Of a stretch of DNA of 64,000 nucleotides, positions 35,712 to 45,073 are shown piece by piece. Positions within the stretch are counted from its first letter, which is position 1. The number at the start of each line of letters is the position of its first letter. The notes under the pieces are model-generated. The model saw nothing but the letters and a program-made list of their open reading frames with translations, was not told the origin of the DNA and ran no database searches. Source of the stretch: Sphaerospermopsis sp. SIO1G1 (GTDB taxonomy: Bacteria; Cyanobacteriota; Cyanobacteriia; Cyanobacteriales; Nostocaceae); the NCBI GenBank assembly GCA_010672785.1, contig JAAHFX010000002.1:656886-720885 (forward strand). The letters are read 5' to 3'. A program made the position numbers and the translations under genes.

Positions 35712-37232
35712 ATGAGCATTTCAATTAAACCTGACGAAATCAGCAGCATTATCCAACAACAAATCGAGCAATATGACCAAGATGTCAAAGTTGCTAATGT
35801 TGGAACTGTACTGCAAGTTGGTGACGGTATCGCCCGTATCTATGGCTTAGAAAAAGTCATGGCTGGGGAACTCGTTAAATTTGAAGATGGTACTGTTGGT
35901 ATCGCCCAAAACTTAGAAGAAGATAACGTTGGTGCGGTATTAATGGGTGAAGGCCGTGATATCCAAGAAGGTAGCACTGTTGAAGCAACTGGTAAAATTG
36001 CCCAAATCGGTGTGGGTGATGCTTTAATCGGTCGTGTTGTCAACTCTTTGGGTCTGGCCATTGATGGTAAGGGTGAAATCAAAACAGATGAAAGTCGTTT
36101 GATTGAATCTCCTGCACCTGGTATCATTGCTCGTCGTTCTGTACACGAACCTATGCAAACTGGTATCACTGCGATTGACTCCATGATTCCCGTAGGTCGT
36201 GGTCAACGTGAGTTAATCATTGGTGACCGTCAAACAGGTAAAACTGCGATCGCAATTGACACCATCATTAACCAAAAAGGTGAAGATGTAGTTTGTGTTT
36301 ACGTTGCTGTTGGTCAAAAAGCATCCACAGTTGCAAACGTAGTCCAAACTTTACAAGAAAAAGGCGCGATGGACTACACAGTAGTTGTTGCTGCTAACGC
36401 CAGTGATCCTGCAACCTTACAATACTTAGCTCCTTATACCGGTGCTACCATTGCTGAATCCTTTATGTACAAAGGTAAAGCAACCCTAGTAATTTACGAT
36501 GACCTGTCTAAACAAGCTCAGGCTTATCGTCAAATGTCCTTGTTACTACGTCGTCCACCCGGTCGTGAAGCGTATCCTGGAGACGTATTCTACATTCACT
36601 CTCGCTTGTTGGAAAGAGCAGCTAAACTCAGTGATGAGTTAGGTAAAGGTAGTATGACTGCTCTACCCATCATCGAAACCCAAGCAGGTGACGTTTCCGC
36701 ATACATTCCTACCAACGTAATTTCCATTACCGACGGTCAGATTTTCTTATCTACCGACTTATTCAACTCTGGTATTCGTCCCGCTGTAAACCCCGGTATC
36801 TCCGTATCCCGTGTAGGTTCTGCGGCTCAAACCAAAGCGATGAAGAAAGTTGCAGGTAAGATTAAACTGGAATTGGCTCAGTTTGACGACTTACAAGCTT
36901 TCGCGCAATTTGCTTCTGATTTAGATAAAGCTACCCAAGACCAATTAGCACGTGGTGTCCGTTTACGGGAATTGTTAAAACAACCCCAAAACGATCCTTT
37001 GTCTGTAGGTGAACAAGTAGCTATTCTTTACGCTGGTATTAATGGTTATCTAGATGATGTTGAAGTTAACCAAGTAACAGTATTTGTAAAAGGTTTACGT
37101 GATTACCTCAAGAGTGGTAGCAACACCTACTACCAAGCAGTTACCAGCAGTAAAGTTTTGGGAGAAACCGAAGAAGCAGCTCTCAAAGAAACTTTAGTTG
37201 AGTACAAAAAGACCTTTTTAGCTACAGCATAA
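35712..37232 (+). CDS. atpA: ATP synthase subunit alpha
   Basis: 506 residues, the regulatory nucleotide-binding subunit of the F1 head (alpha3beta3). The Walker A motif GDRQTGKT lies near residue 171, and [10 protein letters not shown], the Walker B region, near 266. The family signature [14 protein letters not shown] is near residue 360. The length is typical. Codon use is rich in preferred codons, as expected for a highly expressed gene. The beta and epsilon genes are not in this window; in cyanobacteria they form a separate operon. Confidence 0.98.
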   Translation: MSISIKPDEISSIIQQQIEQYDQDVKVANVGTVLQVGDGIARIYGLEKVMAGELVKFEDGTVGIAQNLEEDNVGAVLMGEGRDIQEGSTVEATGKIAQIGVGDALIGRVVNSLGLAIDGKGEIKTDESRLIESPAPGIIARRSVHEPMQTGITAIDSMIPVGRGQRELIIGDRQTGKTAIAIDTIINQKGEDVVCVYVAVGQKASTVANVVQTLQEKGAMDYTVVVAANASDPATLQYLAPYTGATIAESFMYKGKATLVIYDDLSKQAQAYRQMSLLLRRPPGREAYPGDVFYIHSRLLERAAKLSDELGKGSMTALPIIETQAGDVSAYIPTNVISITDGQIFLSTDLFNSGIRPAVNPGISVSRVGSAAQTKAMKKVAGKIKLELAQFDDLQAFAQFASDLDKATQDQLARGVRLRELLKQPQNDPLSVGEQVAILYAGINGYLDDVEVNQVTVFVKGLRDYLKSGSNTYYQAVTSSKVLGETEEAALKETLVEYKKTFLATA

Positions 37233-37345
37233 TCGGTGATTGGTGATTGGTGATTGATGATTGGTGATTGGTAATTGGTGATTGGTATGAGATTTGAACA
37301 CCCTCATCTCTTGCTATCACCTGTCCAAAGTCACCTGTCACCCAA
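37228..37345. repeat. TGATTGG repeats between alpha and gamma genes
   Basis: About six TGATTGG-type heptamers (37233-37288) and a second patch of AATGACC-type units (37345-37372). They are the opposite orientation of the CCAATCA units upstream of atpA, so the mRNA could in principle pair across the atpA gene. Confidence 0.7.
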
Positions 37346-37380
37346 CCAATGACCAATGACTAATGACGAAGGACTAAATT

Positions 37381-38328
37381 ATGCCTAATCTCAAAGCAAT
37401 ACGCGATCGCATTCAGTCGGTCAAAAACACCAAAAAAATTACTGAAGCTATGCGGTTAGTGGCAGCAGCACGGGTACGCCGCGCCCAAGAACAGGTAATT
37501 GCTACCCGTCCCTTTGCTGACCGTTTAGCACAAGTATTATATGGTCTACAAACTCGCTTGAAATTTGAAGATGTAGACCTACCCCTACTGAAAAAACGGG
37601 AAGTTAACTCCGTTGGTTTATTGGTAGTTTCCGGTGATAGAGGTCTGTGTGGTGGTTACAATTCTAACGTAATCCGTCGGGCGGAAAACCGTGCTAAGGA
37701 ACTCCAAGCTGAAGGTTTAAATGTAACTTTAGTGGTTGTTGGTCGTAAAGCTAACCAATACTTCCAACGTCGTGGTTATAACATTGATGCTTCCTTTAGT
37801 GGTTTAGAACAAATTCCTACCGCAGCAGAAGCTACCAATATCGCTGATGAGTTACTTTCTTTGTTCTTGTCTGAAAAGGTAGACAGAATTGAGTTGGTTT
37901 ACACTCGGTTTGTGTCTTTGGTTAGTTCTCGTCCTGTGGTACAAACTTTGTTACCTTTAGATACTCAAGGTTTGGAAGCAGCAGATGATGAAATTTTCCG
38001 CTTAACAAGTCGTGGTGGTCAGTTTCAGGTAGAACGGGAGAAGGTAGCTAGTACGGTTCAACCTTTACCCCGTGACATGATCTTTGAACAAGATCCTGTA
38101 CAAATTTTAGATTCTTTGTTGCCTTTATATCTGAGTAATCAGTTATTAAGAGCTTTACAAGAAGCTGCTGCGAGTGAGTTAGCAGCACGGATGACAGCGA
38201 TGAGTAATGCTAGTGATAATGCTGGTGAGTTAATCAAAACTCTGTCATTGTCTTACAATAAGGCGCGTCAAGCAGCAATTACCCAGGAACTCTTGGAAGT
38301 TGTGGGTGGTGCGGAAGCGCTTAGCTAA
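37381..38328 (+). CDS. atpG: ATP synthase subunit gamma
   Basis: 315 residues, the central rotating shaft of F1. The N-terminal helix ([22 protein letters not shown]) and the C-terminal signature ([16 protein letters not shown]) match the family. The middle region contains the cyanobacterial insertion (about residues 195-235) and lacks the regulatory cysteine pair of the chloroplast protein, as far as I can see. Also called atpC in cyanobacterial naming. It is the last gene of the operon here; the downstream spacer has GGTAATGGG repeats and no clear terminator. Confidence 0.97.
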   Translation: MPNLKAIRDRIQSVKNTKKITEAMRLVAAARVRRAQEQVIATRPFADRLAQVLYGLQTRLKFEDVDLPLLKKREVNSVGLLVVSGDRGLCGGYNSNVIRRAENRAKELQAEGLNVTLVVVGRKANQYFQRRGYNIDASFSGLEQIPTAAEATNIADELLSLFLSEKVDRIELVYTRFVSLVSSRPVVQTLLPLDTQGLEAADDEIFRLTSRGGQFQVEREKVASTVQPLPRDMIFEQDPVQILDSLLPLYLSNQLLRALQEAAASELAARMTAMSNASDNAGELIKTLSLSYNKARQAAITQELLEVVGGAEALS

Positions 38329-38526
38329 TTTTGGTAATGGGTAATGGGTGATGGGTAATTGGTAGAATTATTACTTATCACTTATTGCCGATTACTTGAT
38401 AATTGTGTTATGAATTTGAAGGATAATTAACCGCAGAGGCGCAGAGGACGCAGAGGAAGAGAGTTTGAGAGATTGTTGTTTGAATTGTTGTGAATAATAA
38501 AATTATAAATATTTATTCTACATTTT

Positions 38527-38745
38527 TTGGTATATATGAAAATTCATAAACTGGAATATAAAGATCATAAATATGAACGGAAATTAGAAAAAGTAAGTTT
38601 TTTACCTAGTATTAATCTTTTGGTAGGTGTTTCTGGTGTTGGTAAAACGGAAATTCTCAAAGCAATTAGAAGGTTGAAACGAATAGCTAATGGTGCATCT
38701 TTAAATGGTGTAGAAATAAATAAATTCAAGGATCATACCCCCTGA
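38527..38745 (+). pseudogene. Truncated ATPase fragment with a P-loop
   Basis: 72 residues. The sequence starts like an AAA-type or SMC-like ATPase that guards nucleic acid, with a beta strand and the Walker A motif GVSGVGKTEI (about 35-44). After EINKFKDHTP it ends in a stop; a full-length enzyme of this kind has several hundred residues more, including Walker B. No matching continuation is found in any frame of the 430 bases that follow, so it is a remnant. An in-frame ATG at 38536 is an alternative start. It could still be transcribed, but function is doubtful. Confidence 0.6.
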
Positions 38746-39179
38746 AAAAATACCCGATCTTATTGAGAATAACATACAGCTATTAAGCAGTTATCTCAGG
38801 GGTGCAATTTGATGATAAAAAAGAATGGTCTCGCTAAAACAACAAGACCAAACAAAATTAGTGATTATTGCCGATAGATAGAGAATTTCATGTATGGATT
38901 CTTTGTTGCCCCCTGAAGCAAGAGACTTGAAATCAGGAATATTCTCTTTTTTATCCCCTTAACAGGGCCAGCTTTAGACCAAAATTTTTCGGTAAATTAA
39001 ATTCAGGACTTACGCAGAAGTTACGGAATAATGAACCACGAAGGACGCAAAGGAAACGAAGATAAGAGGTTTTGAGAGATATTTTGCGTAAGTCCTAAAA
39101 TTGTAGCTTTTGGTAGCTTCTGCCCCCCTTGATGGGTTATATAAATCTTAGATAAATTAGGATTTTTCGAGTTTTAATC
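38746..39179. other. Spacer after the ATPase remnant, with MITE-like element
   Basis: The first 250 bases have no repeat match that I can see and no gene, and may be decayed remains of the ATPase gene or of an insertion. A MITE-like element follows at 39005-39096. The promoter of the MIF-like gene lies in the last 80 bases. Confidence 0.4.
39005..39096. mobile_element. MITE-like element, AGGACTTACGCA ends with different core
   Basis: A 92-bp element starts with AGGACTTACGCA (39005-39016) and ends with TGCGTAAGTCCT (39085-39096), perfect inverted ends. The core differs from copies 1 and 2 and includes ACCACGAAGGACGCAAAGG. Thus the same ends carry at least two cores. Confidence 0.8.
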
Positions 39180-39533
39180 ATGCCATTAATCAAAGTTCAA
39201 ACCTCTGTGAATAGTCCAGATCAAGCTGACATTGAAACCATGCTCAAAGGTTTATCTGCAAAACTAGCTCAACACACAGGTAAACCAGAATCCTACGTCA
39301 TGACATCCTTTCAATCAGCAACACCCATGACATTTGCGGGAAATACTGATCCTGTTTGTTATGTGGAAATCAAAAGTGTTGGCACAATGAAACCTGAGCA
39401 AACACGGAAAATGAGTCAAGATTTTTGTCAAGAAATTAACAAGGCATTAAATGTGCCAACTAATCGAATTTATATTGAGTTTGCAGATGCTCAAGGCTAT
39501 ATGTGGGGTTGGGATGGTAGAACCTTTGGGTGA
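39180..39533 (+). CDS. MIF-family tautomerase-like protein
   Basis: 117 residues, with similarity over its whole length to macrophage migration inhibitory factor and related tautomerases. The catalytic Pro follows the start Met (MPLIKVQ), as in the family, and the C-terminal half has NRIYIEFADAQGYMWGWDGRTFG, where MIF has a similar NVGWNGSTF-like end. Such proteins form trimers and tautomerise keto-enol substrates; the natural substrate in bacteria is generally unknown. It is cytoplasmic. The stop is 21 bases before the next gene region (rlmN), so the two may be co-transcribed. Confidence 0.92.
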   Translation: MPLIKVQTSVNSPDQADIETMLKGLSAKLAQHTGKPESYVMTSFQSATPMTFAGNTDPVCYVEIKSVGTMKPEQTRKMSQDFCQEINKALNVPTNRIYIEFADAQGYMWGWDGRTFG

Positions 39534-39563
39534 ATTTAATATACTCTTATTCAGGTGATTTTT

Positions 39564-40610
39564 ATGAATGCTATTTCGACAACATCTCAATTAATTCCTC
39601 CCCTGCTTGGTGCTTCTGTAACTGAATTAACTGATTGGGTTAAACAACAAGGACAACCAGCTTACCGAGGTAAACAATTGCATGACTGGATATACGGTAA
39701 AGGAGTACGTTCTCTAGCCAATGTTTCCGTATTTCCCAAAAGTTGGCGTGAAATGGTTACAGATGTTCCTGTCGGTCGTTCATCTCTACATTTCCGTTCT
39801 GTTGCTACGGATGGTACAGTCAAGTACCTATTAAAATTGGCAGATGGAGAAATTATTGAAACTGTTGGTATACCTAGTAATAAACGCTTGACTGTCTGTG
39901 TTTCTACCCAGGTTGGTTGCCCAATGGCTTGTGATTTCTGCGCTACGGGTAAAGGCGGATATCAACGTAACCTAAATCGGGGGGAAATTGTTGATCAAGT
40001 ATTAACCGTACAGGAAGACTTTCAGCAACGGGTTAGTAATGTGGTGTTTATGGGTATGGGTGAACCGTTGTTAAATGTAGATAATCTCATTTTAGCTCTG
40101 AAGTCTTTGAATCAAGATGTGGGAATTGGTCAGCGATCGCTTACTGTTTCTACAGTAGGTATCCGCGATCGCATTCGTCAATTAGCAGAACACCATTTAC
40201 AAATTACCCTTGCGGTTAGCCTCCACGCACCGAACCAACAACTGAGAGAACAGATTATTCCCAGTGCTAAACCATACCCCATCGCAGATTTACTGACGGA
40301 ATGTCGAGAATATGTGGAAATTACTGGACGGCGAGTGACTTTTGAGTATATCCTTCTAGCTGAAGTCAACGACTTACCAGAACACGCTTTAGAATTATCA
40401 AAACGCTTACGCGGGTTTCAAAGTCATGTAAACCTAATTCCTTACAATCCTATCCAAGAAGTAGATTATCAAAGACCAACCCGCGATCGCATTCAAGCTT
40501 TTGTGAATGTTCTTCAACAAAATAACCTTGCTGTCAGCGTTAGATATTCTCGTGGATTAGAAGCAGATGCAGCTTGTGGACAATTAAGAACAGCTAAAGG
40601 TAACTTATAA
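39564..40610 (+). CDS. rlmN: 23S rRNA (adenine-2503-C2)-methyltransferase RlmN
   Basis: About 348 residues. A radical-SAM enzyme that methylates C2 of A2503 in 23S rRNA, and also A37 of some tRNAs. The cluster-binding CPMACDFC (CxxxCxxC) is near residue 115, [10 protein letters not shown] near 160, and the second catalytic Cys lies in DAACGQL near the C-terminus. I prefer the ATG at 39564 because AGGTG stands 6 bases upstream; an in-frame GTG at 39555 overlaps that site. The gene follows the MIF-like gene closely. Confidence 0.96.
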   Translation: MNAISTTSQLIPPLLGASVTELTDWVKQQGQPAYRGKQLHDWIYGKGVRSLANVSVFPKSWREMVTDVPVGRSSLHFRSVATDGTVKYLLKLADGEIIETVGIPSNKRLTVCVSTQVGCPMACDFCATGKGGYQRNLNRGEIVDQVLTVQEDFQQRVSNVVFMGMGEPLLNVDNLILALKSLNQDVGIGQRSLTVSTVGIRDRIRQLAEHHLQITLAVSLHAPNQQLREQIIPSAKPYPIADLLTECREYVEITGRRVTFEYILLAEVNDLPEHALELSKRLRGFQSHVNLIPYNPIQEVDYQRPTRDRIQAFVNVLQQNNLAVSVRYSRGLEADAACGQLRTAKGNL

Positions 40611-40623
40611 ATCTTCTCCCCAA

Positions 40624-40803
40624 CTATCTTCTCGCATAAATACCTGGTGCATAAGCTTCTACAACTCGGCCTGTACGAGTACAGTTAATCATCAGGTAAT
40701 CACAGTGAGAACACTGAGTTCTAGTGAGTTGACGGTCTGTAATATAATGACGTTCGGCTTTGCTACCGCAATTTGGACAATGAATTTTGTGTAAAAGCTG
40801 CAT
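40624..40803 (-). CDS. 59-residue zinc-ribbon protein
   Basis: A short gene convergent with rlmN. The protein starts MQLLHKIHCPNCGSK and has a second pair CSHC at about residues 31-34, together a CxxC...CxxC zinc ribbon. It then reads DYLMINCTRTGRVVEAYAPGI and ends after ARR. On the minus strand, AGGGG lies about 7 bases before the ATG at 40803. Small zinc-ribbon proteins with this kind of TGRVVEAYAPG end are, as far as I can tell, conserved in cyanobacteria. They have no known function. The stop is 14 bases from the rlmN stop. Confidence 0.85.
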   Translation of the reverse strand: MQLLHKIHCPNCGSKAERHYITDRQLTRTQCSHCDYLMINCTRTGRVVEAYAPGIYARR

Positions 40804-41416
40804 TTGAAAACCCCTGGGTTAAATAATTTTGCTATACAGTGTTGAATTTGAGTTAATAGAGATTCTTAATTAGGATCTGAAATAGCTCACTTGAATAAAT
40901 GACAAGAATGTAAACGAAATCTAAAAATCTTGAGTTAGCTTTCCCATCATCCTTATCTACTTTTTAGTCAGTCATGCTTGAGATATATAAATTTACTGAA
41001 GCCATGACCCTAATCTCTATTCTTGGTGATCCCTATAGTATAAATCTTGAGACAGATGTGTTTATCCTTGATCAAAAAAAGTACGTATATGTATTCAAAC
41101 CTTACTTTTATAGGAAAACTGTAATTTCAGTCACATAATTATTATCTTTATGTTTTATTAATATTCCTGATTGGATGATATGTAATTTAAGCTACATAAT
41201 TTGGAATAGAAATAGTCCGATAAATTACATCAGGACTTACTCAAAAATCTTCCAAAACTCTCTTCCTCTGAGTTCTCTGCGTTCTCTGCGGTTTGATATA
41301 AAAAGAATTTAAGCAAAATTTCCAATACTAGATTCTACACCTGCAAACAAAATTTGCTAGTCTAGTTCTTAGTAATGGGTAATAAGGAATGGGTAATTAA
41401 TTGGTAATCAAAATTA
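40804..41416. other. Long spacer with a truncated repeat
   Basis: No gene is supported. From 41232 (AGGACTTAC) to about 41300 lies a repeat whose core (CTTCCAAAACTCT...TTCTCTGCGGTTTGATAT) matches the element at 47573-47654, but the right inverted end is missing here. The remainder has no feature that I can recognise, apart from the promoter of the 59-residue gene. Confidence 0.5.
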
Positions 41417-42787
41417 TTAATTGCCCATTGTTTCTTCAGATTCCTGCGGTAAAATTTTAATCTGAATTTGGTTTAGTCTTGGCCCAATGACAGATACCAC
41501 CTTGAATTCTAAATTTTCATAATGTATGATTTCCCCTTTGGTGGGAATAGCTTGTAATTGATACAGTAAAAAACCACCCAACGTTTGATATTCCCGCGTC
41601 AACGGTAAATTAATATATAAAACTTCGTTAATTTCCTCTAAATTAATCTGTGCTTGGACTAAGAATGTTTGTGGATCTAACATTTCAATGAGTAAATCAT
41701 TACTCACATTTGGTTCACCAGCATCACCAATAATTTCTGCAATTATATCTTGAATTGTCACCAGACCCACAATACCACCAAATTCATTGACAACAATTAC
41801 CATTGCTGGTTTTTCTTGCTGCATCAGTGGTAGTAATTCACTTAACAAAATCTGTTCTCGGACGAAACGAGGAGGACGCATCCAAGGTTGAATTTGTGAT
41901 TCTAAAGTTAATTTTCCCGTAGATAAAGGTAACGCCAAATCCTGAAAGTAGACAATACCACGAATATCATCAAAGGACTCACCCACTACTGGATAACGAG
42001 AATGACCAGTGAGAGTGATTTCTTGTAAAAATGTTTGAAAAGTGGCATCCTCAGATAAAGTAATAATATTACTGCGGGGAATCATCACATCTTGAGCAGT
42101 AATGTCACCAAACTCAAACACATTGTTAAGTAGTTCTCTTTCCGCTAATTCTAAACCTGTAGATTCCCTTTCCGTGGAAATAATTAATTGTAATTCTTCA
42201 GGAGTCACAGGTGGCCGCCAACTTTGACCTGTATATTCAATTCCAAATAACCTTAAGAGGTAACGGGTTGATTGATTGAGAATCCAAATTATTGGACTAA
42301 AAAACCTCACTATGGCCCTAACAGAAGGAGCTAAAAACCTAGCTAGTTTTTCTGAATAGATCATCGCCACTGACTTAGGGAATAATTCCCCTAAGACAAT
42401 TTGCAGATAGGCAATTAAGAAAAATGTAGCGGGAACTGCAAGGGAGTGAGCCAATAAATTACTCAAATTACCAGGAAAAGGCCAAGACTTTAACCAAGCC
42501 TCCAACAAGTCTACAATTGTATTTTCACCAATCCAACCTAAAGCTAAACTAGAGAGAGTAATCCCTAATTGAGCCGTAGATAAAAGCCTGTCTATACTAC
42601 GTTGTAACGTTTCTACAGAGATTGCCGGAATATCACCAGACTGAACTAGCTGATGAATGCGAGTCCGCCGCACTGTCACCATAGAAAATTCTGCGGTTAC
42701 AAAAAAGGCATTGATAGATATCAGCAGTAGAACTGATAATAATCGCAACCCGATATCTGTCCAAATTAAGTCAGGAGAACCGATCAC
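41417..42787 (-). CDS. CorC/HlyC-type membrane protein with CBS pair
   Basis: 456 residues. The N-terminal DUF21/CNNM domain (about 1-195) has four hydrophobic helices (LLSVLLLISINAFFVTAEFS, LGITLSSLALGWIG, FFLIAYLQIVLGEL and a further one). A CBS pair follows (about 215-345, with MIPRSNIITL and GIVGLVTIQDII), and a CorC_HlyC transporter-associated domain closes the protein (about 360-445). Relatives are linked to magnesium and cobalt efflux or to membrane integrity; the hemolysin name is historical. The start is GTG at 42787; later ATGs fall within the first membrane helices. A membrane-anchored gene of unknown function lies upstream. Confidence 0.92.
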   Translation of the reverse strand: MIGSPDLIWTDIGLRLLSVLLLISINAFFVTAEFSMVTVRRTRIHQLVQSGDIPAISVETLQRSIDRLLSTAQLGITLSSLALGWIGENTIVDLLEAWLKSWPFPGNLSNLLAHSLAVPATFFLIAYLQIVLGELFPKSVAMIYSEKLARFLAPSVRAIVRFFSPIIWILNQSTRYLLRLFGIEYTGQSWRPPVTPEELQLIISTERESTGLELAERELLNNVFEFGDITAQDVMIPRSNIITLSEDATFQTFLQEITLTGHSRYPVVGESFDDIRGIVYFQDLALPLSTGKLTLESQIQPWMRPPRFVREQILLSELLPLMQQEKPAMVIVVNEFGGIVGLVTIQDIIAEIIGDAGEPNVSNDLLIEMLDPQTFLVQAQINLEEINEVLYINLPLTREYQTLGGFLLYQLQAIPTKGEIIHYENLEFKVVSVIGPRLNQIQIKILPQESEETMGN

Positions 42788-42841
42788 CTTTAAAGCTCGT
42801 ACAAAAACTACGCTGATGCCAATAAGCTAACCATAGCATTT

Positions 42842-43534
42842 CTATTTTTCCACAGGAATATCAGACACATATAATTTCAGTTTTTGTGCTGGATAATCTG
42901 TTAAAGCTAGTGATATGCTGCTTACGTTATCTAGTAAGGCAGTAGGAATACTGACAGTACCTGTAAAGGTTGGCCCATCTGCTGGTAACTCAGCGGGTAG
43001 TCCTTCTGTAATTGCGCTTAATGTTCTGCCTTTATCATCTGTTACATCTAAAAAACTATACAAAAATCTCACCGCATTAGAACCTTGATTTTGCATTCTT
43101 ACTTTGAGTAACAAATCACCACCAGAGTAACGAACAGATCGTACAGACATGGATACACCATCGCTTTTAGACACAATTGGAAATCCAGGTTCTAGCTTTT
43201 CTTCCTCTACTTTTTCTCGTTTGGCTTCAATTTTGGGCTTTTTTGGTTGAATTGCGTTCTTTTTTTGAGTTGTTTTTTTGGCGTTTTTGTTTTCTTTTAT
43301 TTTGGTTTTAGTATTTTTAATAATGTCTTCCTCTTTCAAAAGAGTAACTTTGACCTGTGGTGCTTTGTTATTTTTACCACCTGCCAATTTAGTAGTAGGA
43401 CGAGCATCTGGTGAAGATACACCCTTAAGAGCAGAACTACCCATAGTAAATCCTAAAAAGGCACTGACAGCACCTGACCCTATCATTAGGGTTAATAATA
43501 CTAAGGTGAGAATTACAGTGGAATTCATTTTCAT
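42842..43534 (-). CDS. Membrane-anchored protein of unknown function
   Basis: 230 residues. A single N-terminal hydrophobic helix (VILTLVLLTLMIGSGAVSAFLGF, about 6-28) anchors the protein. A Lys-rich linker (55-110) leads to a C-terminal beta-sandwich-like domain (about 115-228) with repeated strands such as LLLKVRMQNQGSNAV and TFTGTVSIPTALL, resembling a DUF4352-type immunoglobulin-like fold. That domain should face the periplasm or lumen. It is just upstream of the CorC-type gene (55 bases) on the same strand, so co-transcription is likely. No function is assigned. Confidence 0.75.
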   Translation of the reverse strand: MKMNSTVILTLVLLTLMIGSGAVSAFLGFTMGSSALKGVSSPDARPTTKLAGGKNNKAPQVKVTLLKEEDIIKNTKTKIKENKNAKKTTQKKNAIQPKKPKIEAKREKVEEEKLEPGFPIVSKSDGVSMSVRSVRYSGGDLLLKVRMQNQGSNAVRFLYSFLDVTDDKGRTLSAITEGLPAELPADGPTFTGTVSIPTALLDNVSSISLALTDYPAQKLKLYVSDIPVEK

Positions 43535-44007
43535 TGCTTAATAGTCTATGACAAACTAACAATATTTGTTCAAGAAGAGTTATTGCGTTAATTACCTGTT
43601 GTGGAAACTAACTCCATTATTATTCAGCAAAAAGTCTTCAGCCGCCATTATGACCTCAAGAGCTTACTGGGTGACAAGGAAGGTAAAAACTAGGCAGGGT
43701 GCAGGGTGCAGGGAGAAAAAAATTAATTGTCAGTCCCTCAAATTAGCCTGGTGATGCTTTCCCGATTTTGGCTGGGAATTTTTAAAGAGTTAATTTTTCC
43801 CACACCCTACCCTGTCTTAACTTTAGCTCTCTTGTCACCCCTTCAGCCTAAATAGTTTTTGCTGGGAGATGAGATTTTAAAGCCTCAGAAAAATTTTGGA
43901 TAAATTTCGTCAACTTTGTAAAATTATGCTATACTCATTATCGTGTGTTTACGAATTGTCTAGAATATATTCTACTAAGTAAACAAGCACACATATAAAA
44001 ACCGTAA
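43535..44007. other. Spacer with a MITE-like element ahead of tRNA
   Basis: Contains the element at 43670-43839. The final 60 bases upstream of the tRNA contain TTTACGAATTGTC and TATATTCTAC, possible promoter boxes for the tRNA. No protein gene is supported. Confidence 0.5.
43670..43839. mobile_element. MITE-like element, GGTGACAAG family (copy 1)
   Basis: A 170-bp element with perfect 9-bp ends GGTGACAAG (43670-43678) and CTTGTCACC (43831-43839). Its core includes TAAAAACTAGGCAGGGTGC, ATTTTGGCTGGGAATTTTT and AAAGAGTTAATTTTT. The copy at 62589-62798 is in the opposite orientation. The core has no coding potential. Confidence 0.8.
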
Positions 44008-44080
44008 GCGCCTTTGGCCGATTGGGGAGGCAACGAACTCATAATTCGTCTTCAGGCTGGTTCGATTCCAGCAGGGCGCA
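44008..44080 (+). tRNA. tRNA with anticodon CAU (Met or lysidine-type Ile)
   Basis: 73 nt. The acceptor stem GCGCCTT/AGGGCGC has 7 bp including one G-U; a 3-bp D stem (GCC/GGC) holds a GATTGGGGA loop; the anticodon stem ACGAA/TTCGT holds the loop CTCATAA, so the anticodon is CAT; the T arm is GCTGG-TTCGATT-CCAGC. The discriminator base is A and CCA is not encoded, as usual in cyanobacteria. The lack of a C-A mismatch at position 1-72 and of GGG-CCC in the anticodon stem argues against the initiator. Elongator Met and lysidine-modified Ile cannot be told apart with certainty by eye. Confidence 0.85.
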
Positions 44081-44456
44081 TTTTTAGCAATATGGAGTTT
44101 ACTCAAAAAGCTATCTGTAGAGACTAGGGAATAGGGAAAAGTTTCAAGAATTAGTAAGGAAAGAGTTTTTACATAAGGTGCAAGTTTTTCAAATACTGAT
44201 CCTCAATTGTATCGAACTTTTTAAATTTCAGATCCCCAGACATCCTTTAATGGCAATTTTCTCATCTTTATTCAACAAACCATTTTTAGCCCAAATCAAG
44301 GCTATTTTAATTCCTTGAAATACTCCCTGAAATATAGGTTTGGGTATTTCCATAAAAAATAACAGTTGTTACTATAGCCAGACTGACACAATCTCAATCA
44401 GTGACTTATTACTTAAATATGGAAAACAATAACGACTTCAAAAGGTTTTAAACCAA
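44081..44456. other. Spacer between two tRNA genes with a dispersed repeat
   Basis: About 44100-44215 is a copy of the repeat with CTGTAGAGACTAGGG, AAAAGTTTCAAG and TAAGGTGCAAG, also found near 29930, 53690 and 58200. No gene is supported. Confidence 0.5.
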
Positions 44457-44530
44457 TCGGAGCGGCGGGATTTGAACCCACGACCTCCACTACCCCAAAG
44501 TGGCGCGCTACCAAGCTGCGCTACGCCCCG
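44457..44530 (-). tRNA. tRNA-Pro (GGG)
   Basis: 74 nt on the minus strand. Acceptor stem CGGGGCG pairs with CGCTCCG; the D arm is GCGCAGCTTGGTAGCGC; the anticodon stem CCACT/AGTGG holds TTGGGGT, giving anticodon GGG; the T arm is GTGGG-TTCAAAT-CCCGC-type. Discriminator A; CCA is not encoded. It is read towards the CAU tRNA but is not in the same unit. The start of the acceptor, CGGGG, is typical of bacterial tRNA-Pro. Confidence 0.95.
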
Positions 44531-44656
44531 TTAACTTAACTTAGAGTTTTTGAGGTGTTTTGTCTGGATGGGAAATTTCCAAACCTATAAACTCAAGCTT
44601 AATTAAGTCAACTAAACTAAGCTAACATAACTCACCCAAAAATAGCAAGACTTTGA

Positions 44657-45022
44657 TCAAAAAACTTTTAGTGTGGCCACAGCTTGCAATAAATCTGGTA
44701 CAACTTCAGAATTCCATTGAGCTTCTGCACAACGCCCTGTGTTGAGGATCAAACGTAAACAATAGCTATGGGGATACCCTTCTACTTCCATCCACAATAA
44801 ATCACTTTCCATCTCACAAGCAATTTTTTCCTCCTCCATTAATTCATCTGTAAGCTGCTTCATTGTTTGTGCTAACTGCTGACTTAAACGACAAAAATCT
44901 TCTAACTCTGCTGTAGTTAATTCTATCGCCCAATCATCTGTACCCACCAAACCTGTAAACTCTGTTGCGCCTGGATTCCAACCTATACGCCAACCACTAC
45001 CACTTTTGATTACTTTCTCCAT
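44657..45022 (-). CDS. DUF1818 family protein
   Basis: 121 residues. The N-terminal GSGWRIGWNP and the tryptophan-rich pattern that follows (TDDWAIELT, LLWMEVEGYPHSYCLRLIL) match DUF1818, a family found in cyanobacteria and plastid-bearing plants. It is a cytoplasmic protein without membrane segments. No function has been established to my knowledge. It is transcribed with the same orientation as the exported-protein gene upstream (51 bases). The rpoZ gene lies further upstream in the same direction. Confidence 0.85.
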   Translation of the reverse strand: MEKVIKSGSGWRIGWNPGATEFTGLVGTDDWAIELTTAELEDFCRLSQQLAQTMKQLTDELMEEEKIACEMESDLLWMEVEGYPHSYCLRLILNTGRCAEAQWNSEVVPDLLQAVATLKVF

Positions 45023-45073
45023 GAGTCATTAGTAAAAATCCTTTTCCCTATTTTTCCATTTCCCCTGTTCTTA

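Noticed and set aside
35840..36184. 114-residue minus-strand frame within atpA
   Set aside because: Antisense shadow of a highly conserved coding region.
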